Assembly (NCBI GenBank): GCA_018398585.1
Contig: JAGTTD010000010.1
Span: 26,514,638-26,578,637 of the forward strand
DNA: 64,000 nt
Origin: Simmondsia chinensis
Lineage: Eukaryota; Streptophyta; Magnoliopsida; Caryophyllales; Simmondsiaceae
Direction: 5' to 3'
Every line of letters begins with the position of its first letter. Position 1 is the first letter of the stretch. Both the position numbers and the translations under genes were made by a program. The notes under the pieces were generated by a model. That model made no database searches. It worked only from the letters and a program-made list of their open reading frames with translations, and had not been told where the DNA came from. Positions 23,801 through 34,100 of this stretch are shown here, in pieces.

Positions 23801-24160
23801 CTCATGGCCCTCGAGGCAATTGTTTAGGGACAACCATCGCAAACCCCCCATGTGTCTGGGCTCCTGAGCTATTCCCCATGTTGTCTTGATTGGCCAACTG
23901 AATTAACTATAAAGAGGTTATTGAATTCAAGCTTTCTCATTATTCAGTGACCTTACCTTCCTTCTGTTTTGTTTCCATTAGAAAAATTAGAACGAGGCCT
24001 ATAGGTTCAGGCTAGATCCCGAAGTGCTTGAACTATCAAGGTTTGCTCGAGCCTTTGATAGTTCCAGCATATGAGACTCATGGCCCTCGAGGCAATTGTT
24101 TAGGGACAACCATCTCAAACCCCCCATGTGTCTGGGCTCCTGAGCTATTCCCCATGTTGT
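23609..24160. repeat. 276-bp near-identical tandem duplication in LINE B
   Basis: 23609-23884 is repeated at 23885-24160. Only two base differences are visible (GTTTGTTCG/GTTTGCTCG and CATCGCAAA/CATCTCAAA). The copies are far more alike than the rest of this decayed LINE is to a working element, so the duplication is recent or an assembly error. Confidence 0.85.
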
Positions 24161-24179
24161 CTTGCTCCTGGTCCATAAC

Positions 24180-25500
24180 AAAACAATCCTCAATTCTGAC
24201 CGCACTGTCATTGCACCTCAAAGTTCTTTCCCATTCAGACTTTTGTCATGCGGCACTCTCAAGCTTCTTTAGCAACCTCTTGGCATACCCCTGCGCTTGA
24301 ACAACATCTTCATATGGAGCATAAATTGTAAGTTGATCCTCCACTCCCTGTGAGTCAAAAATCGCTGTGATATTGTCACCCAATCCCTCAGCAATTTCCT
24401 TTGGCAAATACCAATTACCATATCTATCATGTTTTACTAGGCTATAAACCAGATCTTAAACTGCACTTCTAGCTCTCTTCCTAGCCACAACTTGCTGGAC
24501 CTCTGGTGTTGCTCTTTTTCTCCCACTATCAGACCCACCAGAGCTGCTCTCATAGTTCATTATTACTTGGTTAGTTCCATAAGCTACCGTGAGAGGCTGG
24601 CTTGAGGAACTACCAACATAGGCACGCAAAAGAGCTGTAACTACATCTAGGATCCTATCAGAATCCTTTTTAATCTCTTCAACTTGACTTGCTGACATCC
24701 GTTTACAGTACCCTCGGCTTATCCTATGAATATTACTTTGTTCTGATAACTCTCCTGTTGACATATTTAGCTTAGTCTTCTACGCCCCCAACTCAGTTGC
24801 TCTAAGTGATTTATCAAATTGTGGATTAGCTATCCTGTCATCGTCTAAGGAAAATTTATGTATAACATGACCAAGTTTACTGCAGGCACAACAAAAATCA
24901 GGGAATCTTTCATACTTGAAGGTAATCCACACCTCCTCAGATCGCGATCTGACAGGACGGAATCCTTTTTTGAGTGGGGCATTGACATCAGTCATCACCT
25001 TCACTCTAATATACTTACACCAAAAGGATGCTCCATATGGCTCCATATCAATTTTAACAATACCCTTAAACGGGTTGCCTATTTTCACTCCATTCTCTAG
25101 GGTCATAAATTTTAAAGGGAGCCCATGGACTTGAACCCAAAATAACGATGTTGTAAAATCAAATTCTTTAAAGGTTACATCTCTCGGCCATTCTTTTAGA
25201 ATTAAATGGGCATCACTGAGAGACCATGGTGTTCCTACTATAACTCTATTCTTATCCTCCTTACTATTAAACAAGAACAAAGACATGTTACCTGCCAGTT
25301 CTTGAACATCTAACTTGTCTTGCAGGGACCAAGCCTTCCCCAAAATGGCTCTGACCGGACCAAGCTTCAACATTTTGTTTGAAAGAACTTTACCACAAGG
25401 ACCAGCTCCGTTAGTGCTTTGCTGATTTCCACATTATCATGTAACTCCAAACTATCTACATCAAGGCTAAGCACATATGTCATTTCTTCCATTTCACGCA
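24180..25500 (-). pseudogene. LINE B ORF1, DUF4283-type RNA-binding protein
   Basis: The likely start is MEEMTYVLSLDVDSLELHD near 25495. The DUF4283 core (24780-25373) shows WSLQDKLDVQELAGNMSLF, WSLSDAHLILKEWP and FWVQVHGLPLKFM. A zinc-knuckle remnant reads FCCACSKLGHVIHKFS, missing the last Cys. After one stop the frame resumes at 24456-24764 with a Ser/Gly-rich and basic tail (ARKRARSAV). Further on, NWYLPKEIAEGLGDN is readable. It is broken at about 25370 and 24770. Confidence 0.75.
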
Positions 25501-25650
25501 CAAAAGGGAAAACAAAAAACACCAAGGACCAAAAGTACTCGAGATTGATCCAAATATGGGTTGGCCAATAGCTAACAAGATGCACAGGAGGAGGTTGTAA
25601 ACTAAGAAATTTTGGGATACTCTATGATGTGTCGGAGAATGACCTGAGCA

Positions 25651-26022
25651 ACCTTTAATTAGGAAACCCCAATATAGCAGTTAATCAATTTGTACATGCA
25701 AAACATAAGTTCGTCCTTACCTACCCCCAAGCTTCGATATTTATGATTCGTTCTCATAAAGCAGTGAATAAGTGGTTGGGGGGGAGTAAATGCGAATCAG
25801 GCACCAAATCCACAGTAAACAGGCAGGGAAATATCTAAATTTTGCGGAGATACTTACATATGAAAAGGTAAAGAGGAGAGCTTCTGACTCCTTTCACCCC
25901 CGCTGGACAGGTCAGTAATGCTCCAAGTCCTAATTCCTTCAATTCTTATCTTCCCCAGTACAATCCCCTTAATTATCTTCACTTGATGAAGGAAACAAGC
26001 AAGAAATGAGTTTAAAAATAGA
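25651..26022. other. Noncoding stretch 5' of LINE B
   Basis: It may be the LINE 5' UTR or the flank into which the LINE and the following TIR element inserted. I see no gene. Confidence 0.3.
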
Positions 26023-26031
26023 TTTTAAATA

Positions 26032-27176
26032 GGAAGAATGATTAAAAAATGCATCAAACTAGGCAATATATAAATTTTTTAGTCACTGTACTTGTTTAGT
26101 TAAAAAAAAAGATAATGTACTATTATTAATGAATTTTTTGGCACCAAACTAAAAAAAACTAATTTTTTTAGCACCCAAGGTAGAGAGTGAACCCCACTTA
26201 CCGTGAAGTTAATTTCAATGTAAAAAATAGTTAATAAAACAACAAACTATATGTTTGTGAATTTTTTTAGTATTATACTTGCAAAAGTAAAGGAAAAAAA
26301 TAGTCAAAATGAATATTTTTAATATTGAACTAGGCATAAATAATTTTTTAAGCACTGTATCGTATTTAATACTTACTTATATGCTTGCATCATCTGTCTT
26401 AATTTAAAGTATTTTCGCTCAGAAATACTAATGTGGAACATAATTTTGATAATACACAAGTATATTTTAATGATGTATTTTTAAAATAAAGTGTTTTGGT
26501 TGTGTATTTGATTTGTTTTGGCTTAAACATGGCATGTGTCAACATATACTTGGTGTCGACATATTACAAAATTGTTTTCTAGATGCTGTATGTCGATACA
26601 CAACACATAATATAACATAAACTCTAGTCCCAAAAACTAGGGCTGTGTGTCGACATATGGAACACATCAAATACATCACTGAGACACTTTATTTTAAAAA
26701 TATATTTACAGAATATACTTATATATTATTAAAATCATGTTCCACATTAGTATTTTTAAGCAAAAATATATTGAATTAAAACAGAGGATACAAGTATATG
26801 AGCAAGTGTTGTATACTATACAGTGCTTAAAAAATTAGTTTATGTGTAGTTCAATGCTTAAAATATTCATTTTGACAAGAAAAATACTTTTTTCTTTTAC
26901 TTTTGTAAGTATAACGCTAAAAAATTTGCATAAACATTGTTTGATATTTTATTAATTATTTTTTTACATTAAAATCAACTTTATTTTTCCCTACCTACAG
27001 GGCAGCAAGTGGCGTTTACTCTCCACCTTTGGGTGCTAAAAAAAAATTAGGTTTTCTCTAATTCGGTGTGTAAAAAATTAATTAATACTAATAAAATATC
27101 TTTCATTTTAACTTTGTAGGTACAGTGCTACAAAAAATAATATATGCCTAGTTTGGTATATTTTTATCATTCTTCC
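26032..27176. mobile_element. Mutator-like foldback element, 1145 bp
   Basis: The ends are GGAAGAATGAT and its reverse complement. The two arms (about 26032-26530 and 26650-27176) pair along about 500 bp, with matching blocks such as CAAACTAGGCA, AGCACTGTA, TTTTTAGCACCCAA and AATACTAATGTGGAACAT. A ~120-bp loop holds several TGTCGACATAT-like motifs. The flanks TTTTAAATA (26023-26031) and TTTTTAATA (27177-27185) form a 9-bp TSD with one mismatch, the size made by Mutator-like transposases. No coding capacity. A transcript through it would fold into a long hairpin. Confidence 0.75.
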
Positions 27177-27241
27177 TTTTTAATAAATGCTGAATTTTCT
27201 TATTTCTTTTATTAGATTAATTCAAACTTGCATGCTACGTG

Positions 27242-27781
27242 TAGGGATGAAGAAAAATTGGTTTGGACCAGTTTATAGAATCGGACTGACCATATATCAG
27301 TCCAGTCCTTGCTCCTAATTTATGAGTCTAATCAGTTGTTGATCCGGTCCGGTCTATGACCGAAAAATCCAAAGACTGATCAACACGAATTTTACATTAA
27401 ATATTCTGAATGTATAATTTTAGTATATAATTAATATATATTATATGTATCTAAAAATAAAATTGTAGCGAATTAAATATTTATTTTTTATTATTTAATA
27501 ATTATATAATTTATTGTATGACTATCTTCAAATTATATAAATTGCGAATATTATTATACTACTATTATTATTTTTAAACTTTTAACTTTTGTATGAATTT
27601 TTTTTTTCCTTATAATTACGCTTGATGAATGAAAAACCAATCCAAATTAGTTAGTCCAGTTCGATCCGGTTTCTAATCGGTCTTGAACCAGACCGTTCTG
27701 GTTTTAATTGGTTCAATACACGGTCTAAAGATTTAATGTAGTTCTAATTTCGATCCGATCTTGGACCTCTATGCATCCCTA
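27242..27781. mobile_element. hAT-like MITE, 540 bp
   Basis: The termini are TAGGGATG and CATCCCTA. The interior has repeated GGTCCGGTTCGG-like motifs in both orientations. Ends of this type are typical of non-autonomous plant hAT elements. The 8-bp flanks (GCTACGTG / GCCACAAA) match only partly, so the TSD has decayed. It ends about 285 bp before the start codon of the plant gene. Confidence 0.6.
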
Positions 27782-28065
27782 GCCACAAATTTACTTTTTA
27801 TTAGACTTTAACTCTTCTTGTTTAACTTAACGAGCGAACGCAACACAACTTAAGCTTGTAAAGACTAACTTAAAGTCCGTTTGATTATCTTATTTCAAAC
27901 TTATTTACTTTTAACAACCTCAATGTTTTATGGGACATGGTTCCCCCTCCATTTGACCATCGGGATTTCCTTGAACTTAAATGGACGACCACCATTGATG
28001 AACCTGCAAAGTTCATCTTCTCTCTCTCTCTCTCTCGGCCCTCTCTCTCTCTCTCTCTGCAATAG
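27782..28065 (+). promoter_or_regulatory. Proximal promoter and 5' UTR with CT repeat
   Basis: This is the short unique stretch between the hAT-like MITE and the ATG at 28066. A (CT)n tract (28020-28058) lies just before the start codon, as is common in plant 5' leaders. No clear TATA box was found. Confidence 0.45.
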
Positions 28066-28161
28066 ATGGGTTCGGGCAGTAGTTGCCTGGGTGCGCCACC
28101 CTCACGTACCAAACGCAGGCTTTCCTCCCTCTTCTGCGGCTTCTTCCCCTCTCCCTCTCAG
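28066..28161 (+). CDS. Exon 1 of RING E3-like gene
   Basis: 32 codons from ATG, starting [19 protein letters not shown] and ending in SPSPSQ-like sequence (FFPSPSQ), then a donor GTTTTC. The Gly2 context and Cys7 suggest dual lipidation. The start is supported by the CT-rich leader and by resemblance to N-termini of plant myristoylated RING proteins. Confidence 0.7.
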
Positions 28162-31100
28162 GTTTTCCCTTCTATTCTTTATTTTCTCCTCTTTATGATT
28201 CGTAATCGCGAGCCCTAATGATATCATGATAGTTTCTGTTTCAAGTTAAACACCCGAGTAAGAATTGTTGAGTTCAAAGCTAATCGCCCCTCCCCAAGCG
28301 TTTGGTTTCTCTTTTGGGAAAGTTGTTGTATTAGTAATTTTTGTAAAAATGTTTTTGTTTCATTCGTTGATTTGGACATTATTATGTTATCCAAACAATC
28401 CAAAAGATTGAGTTCAAAGGTGAAAGACTTGGGCATATTTTTATACTTTGACGTGCCTCTTAGGAAAATGTCCATTGAGCTAAAAGCATGGATAATTTAC
28501 ATGTCTACTTATACCTTATGCTTAAAATATATTAATATTTTAGAGTAGGATTTCTTGGGATTCGAACTTATGACTTCTGTCAACAATACTATGAAGGAAC
28601 CAAGTATCTCAAAGTTTAAATTAATGGGTGAAGGATCAGTATTAGTTTTATGCTTTAGAAAGGACATGTGAGTTCTAAATGGTATGTAAAGTTCAGTCCA
28701 TATCATGTGGCATTTGAAAATCAGTCACATTAGTGGAATATTTTATTAGGCTTATATAGTCTTATAAGTGGCTTGTTAATAAACGCCTAAAATCAATGAA
28801 ATTTTCTTTGGGTCTGATCTTAGCCTAATAAAATTGGCATTTGAGTTTGACATATAAATGCAAGTGAAATTTATCCCAAAACCAGCTGAGATTAGTTGGA
28901 GTGCCTACTAGGCTTGTATGCTAGTACATTCGTTTGTCACAACATCGATGTGGGACTTGTAACTAGACTTGTTGACTTCTTAACAAGATGACTTTAATGG
29001 GGGCTCACTGAATTCATTTCTTCTTATTTACAATACAAAATGAGATGCATATTAAGCTTAATCTCAGATTTTCGCCATTGCAATCCATATTTGTCTGCTT
29101 ATGGTACTATCATGGAGCAGTCCCGTGGCTATAAGGTGATTAAGATTATTGTAAACGGTGAAATGGAATTTGTATGAATCCTTGGAAGAGAGGAGTGAAT
29201 TTGAGGATTAGAGTATTGTTATTTTGACGATCAAACTCATGTCGAAGTGTTTCTCCACGTTATACAAGTTGTAACTACAACTAGCTAGTTTTTTTTGGTC
29301 AGAAAAAGAATAATATTAAGAAAGAGAGAATGTATAAAGGTTTAAGGAAAAGATGGTCCTCAAAATTATAAAAATCAAGAATAAAAGCCCCAAACTAATA
29401 ACATAAAGCCCTCAAATCCCTTTGTAAATCAACTACGGGTATGTTAGCAAAGTCCACAAAGCTCTTTCTTTAAGGAACTCCTAAAAGACCATCTTTTCTC
29501 ATGAGAAATTAACTAACACATGGAAGTAGCTAATCTTGGCTATGGAGAATAACATTAGAACATCTTTCCTCTTCCCTACGCCATGGAAGTAGCTAGTTTA
29601 GCTCATATGCCGAATAGGAAGTTGGGAAATTGGAATATTTTCTACATGTTTTAAGTGCATTATTTTTGTGCTGTGTATTTTGTCTTCCTCAAATTAGTTT
29701 TTGAGTTTTTTGAGCTTGTACTAAGGTGATTATCACTTTTTTCCCTAAAGGTGACGCCTTTTTAGTGGGTTAATAGCAATCTGTCACTTGCCCAGAGGCT
29801 CATTTTTATGAGTCAAGGACTTGGGCGTTTCTATTCATCCCGATAATGCAGCCAATGAAGTGAAGAGGTATGAAGTTGTGACCCTACCCCTCTCGCATAC
29901 ATCTACCAATTACATCAGCCAACTTATTTCTCTATTCCAAGAGTAGAATCAAGCATTCATTTGTTAATGAAGGGCTTATTGTGCCCATATCTTATTTTCA
30001 GGAATATATTATAATCTTTCATAAATGTTTTGATATGGTATAATGTGGTGGAATTGAGTTATGAATGAAGACAACTATGTACTCTTCAACATTTTACAAG
30101 TTAAACGGAGGTTGATGGTGATATTTCTTTGAATTAGAGAGCGCATCATGTGGCTGGATCAGTGGTAAATTCCCCAGTATATCAGGGCGGAGATGCTGAT
30201 AATAAGTCCCATTGTCCTGCAGCTGAGTCTGCCTGTACCTCCCTAGGCGATGCCTTTTTAACCAGCTCTAAAACTGAAACGGGAACTTCATCAGAAAGCA
30301 GTATTAGTCTGGCTGCTATTGAGAATGATGGAAGCAATGATCGTTTGTCCAGTGAGAGGGCATGCCTTTCTGAAAGATTTGAATCTTTCTGCCCCCATGA
30401 GATTAGTGCTGAAACCAGACATTATCAGCAGAGACATGGTGACACTCAAAGTGTGCCTCATGCAGGACAAATTTTGCAAGTAGATGGAAATTCAGACACG
30501 GGTTTGGTTGATCTTGACAATAACGCTGTAAATAATGACATTTTTCCATTAGATCGAACGTCTATTGAGGAAAATAGTGCTGAGGTTTCAGGAATGCTTG
30601 GTAGCAATCCTGTTCCATCCCGCCCTATTTCTGGCTCAAGAACAGGTTCTCAATCACACGGAGATGATAACACTCGAGAGACAATATCATCAGGATTAGG
30701 GCTTCTTTTGTCAGATAGGGTACTAGGCCAAACAGAAGGAAGTGTACTTTTTGTTGATCTGGTAAGTATCTCCTCCATGCCAAGTAGCACTCGTGAAGAA
30801 AGAAGAAATAGTAGAAGAGCCTTCTGGCATTCTCTTTCAAGTCATAGTTCTAGAAGGGACACTGATTTTCCATCCATACTTTTCACAACAGAAGATGGTG
30901 ATAACATAGGACGCAGTCGCAGATGGCTTCTTGATTCTGGCAGTGACATCTTTGATGACTGGGCAGGCGATGATTCTTGGCCCCTTGGCAGAAGAAATCA
31001 CACTATAAATGGTCACCGACGACGCCCAAGATCAGAGGTTAGTTTCTTCTATTATGGGTGCTAGTTAGTTACTCTTCAACCAATGATGGATGTGTTTTGA

Positions 31101-34100
31101 TGCAGATGCAATTGAGCAGGGATGTTAAGTGTCCTGTATTTGTGTTATTTGCGACTCATTTTGGTGAGTCGGTACCCGAAAAATTGGTTAGGATATGGGT
31201 AGATTATGCCAGGGGTAGCGGGTTCAATTCCCACCAAGTACAAGTAAGGTTTTTTGTTTTTTTGTCGTAGTAAAGGAAAATTGATTTAAACGTAAAAATA
31301 AGGCACAATAGGAATCATAGTTGCACGAAGCGGGAATGGGAGGGAGTGGAAACTGAAGCGGGAACGGGGAGTCATAGAAGTTTCTAAGGCTGGGAGCTTG
31401 GAGCGAGCACTTATATCACTATGTACAATTGAGCCTTTAAAGAATAAACATCAAAATAAAGTCAATATTAAGCTATAACTAAGAAAATTAAGTACTCCAA
31501 TAAATAAGATCTAGAAAATTGATTCTAGCATGTCCACACAATTCAATCATTATTTAAAATTGAGTGATACAATTAGCCAACGAATAATCTAATAAGTATT
31601 TTCTTATCAAAATGATTCCATAATTGTTTAAATCGTGTTTCGGTCAAGTTTGATACATGTTGGAAACGCGAATATGACTTCGAAACGCTGAATCGCGTTT
31701 CCAAAGCATGAAACTTTAGTATTTTAGGAGTTTCCTACGAGTATGATAGGGATCAAACCCGCGACCTGACACTTTATTTTGCACGCCTCATCCACTTGAG
31801 AATCAAGCCACTTATGTATGCATGCTAAACACAATATTAAACAACAACAATCCCAGTGTCACAAGGGCTCCTACTAGAGCAGGGTCTTTTTTTTTGTTTG
31901 TGTTTTTTTTGGGGGGGGGGGGATGTACGTAACCTTACCTTTTCAGAGTGGTATTTTAGAGGGAGGTTATGTCTGAGGGCCCCCAACCCTAAAAAGCATA
32001 AAAGTAAATGCGACATGCGACATGAAGCAACAAAAAAGCAACAATCCGCAAAGCACAATGCAGAAGGTACAACACAGAGCACAAAGCAACAATAAAGCTT
32101 GCAGTAAGGGAGCAAATGATTTGAGTTGCTCGCAAGGAGCTCCTGAGTAGCTTGAATAATACTTGACTCGAACTCGAATGAACCGAGTTCGAGTATCAAA
32201 GGATACTTGATTAGTGAACGAGCACGAGTTGAGTAGGGAACTACTCGGCCCGATACTCGATTAAATACTTGACTCGATACTCGAATTAGTACTCGACTCA
32301 ATACATGACTCGTATGGAGTAATTCTTGTGTATTATTTTTTTTTGAAATGGATGACTTGTGACATTAATGGTGGAATGAAAGAAGGAAGCTCGAATTTCT
32401 TGTAAAAGATGACATGTTACATTTGGGGTGGAATTAAAGAACCTCGAGTTCTTATAACCCGCTGTATTTGGTTGGTTTGTGTTTTTCGAGTCTTAGGTTT
32501 TGAACCATATTTGGTATTAATATATCGATGAGTTATGGAGTAATAATTGAGTAATCAAATTGGGTATAACTAATGTTTCAGTGTACAGAATAATATTCTA
32601 AGAGAGCTAATTTGTTAACCGTTCATATGCACAATAAACGAGTACTTGAGTCAAGTCGAGTACTCGAATAGTTAATTGAATTCGAGTTCGAGCAAAATTA
32701 ACTACTTGAATCGAGTTCGAGTACTCGAGTAGTTTATCGAGTTCGAGTCGAGTACTAAGTTACGGCTTGACTCAACTCGATTACACCCCTAGCATGTAGG
32801 TAACAAGCAACAGTAGTGAACATGCTAGTCTAGGGACGCTATGGACTGGCTTCATTGTGCTCCTCTATCCTAATTTGCTATGTCAGCTACACCTATTCTA
32901 ACCTGCTACTCAGATTTTTCTAAGGTCATCTCCTCATTTAAGTTTAGGTGGGTGAGGTCATGTCTAGTCATTTCCATCCAGCTCTTCTTTGGCCCGCCTC
33001 TACCTCTCCTGTCGTGCGTAACATGGATTTGTTTACATCTCCTAACAAGAGTAGTTGTCGGTCTCCTCTTAACATGCCCAAACCATCGCTAGGCATTACT
33101 TCCTCAACTTATCCTTGATTGGGGCCACACCCAATTTGCTTCTATAACATCATTTCAGATTCTATCCTTCATCGTGTGTCCACACGGCTATCACAACATC
33201 CTGGTCTCCGCTACCTTCAACTTCTGCGTGTGTTGCCGTTTAATTGGCCAGCACTCCGCATCATATGATATAGATGGTCTAACTACTGTATAGCATAGCA
33301 CTCCGCACCGTATGAGGTTCAATTTTGGTATGATCCAGTAGTAAACCGCGGTCCTAAAACTTGGTTCTATGCTGGGGTTCTTATAAAAAATAACTGCGCT
33401 TGCAAAACACGGTTAAAAGTTGGAATCTTTAGTTTACTATATAACCGTGTTTTGGGAATGCGGTTTATGACGTGGCATCCCTAGAAGAACGATGGGTGCC
33501 ACGGTACGTCCATGTGGACACCTAAAAAAGCAACAACAACAACAATAACCCAGTGCCTCTAAAAGGCTCCCGCTAAGGCTGGGTTTAGGGAAGGTAAGAT
33601 GTATGTAACGTTACCCCTACGGGGTGGTAACCTATTAGAGAGGTTGTATTCAAAGGGTCCCAATGTGGACACCATCTTGGGTATTATTAATTTTTTATTT
33701 GTTTTAGTTTTTGGGAACGGGTTCCATTTTGATTTCCCTCACAAGCGATTCTCCTCATCCTTTTTGTCTCAGGCAACTGTTTTCTTTTTCTGTTGCTTGA
33801 TGATGGTTGCTAGAAGTTATGGATTTATGTTGGTTGTATACTGAATCTATTTACAGTTTTTGGGGAGATTGCGGGCAGGTTCTGGGGAGGGTAATCAGAG
33901 GACTACATGTCCATTGGGTTTGCACCCTGATGGCTCATGCTTATGTCTGTTGGGGGATGAGCCTGGTACACTCAGAAGTATACAGCGTATCGTGGCGCTT
34001 GCTGAATCTTTGTTTCAGGTACTTCTTGATGCTTTCAGCATCTGTTCTTGCATAGTTTTGATTTCTACTGTTGTCGCGTAGGTGTAAAACTAGAAGATTC

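Larger units (their letters stand above)
20514..25650 (-). mobile_element. L1-type LINE copy B, nearly full length, degenerate
   Basis: It ends in a T-run (about 20513-20533), the poly(A) tail of the minus-strand element. Going 5', it holds RNase H, zinc linker, RT, endonuclease and ORF1 up to about 25500. The domain plan matches LINE A and the sequences are related but diverged. A 276-bp tandem duplication lies across the ORF1-ORF2 junction. Confidence 0.8.
31038..33856 (+). other. Intron 2 of RING E3-like gene
   Basis: 2.8 kb, mostly insertions: two SINE-like pieces, an RTE 3' end split by a hAT element (31841-33340), and a second short RTE insertion with TSD (33523-33662). Confidence 0.6.

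Noticed and set aside
33350..33505. CACTA subterminal repeats near 33.4 kb (AACCGTGTTTT/AACACGGTT)
   Set aside because: There is a small inverted motif pair but no CACTA terminus nearby and no repeat series.
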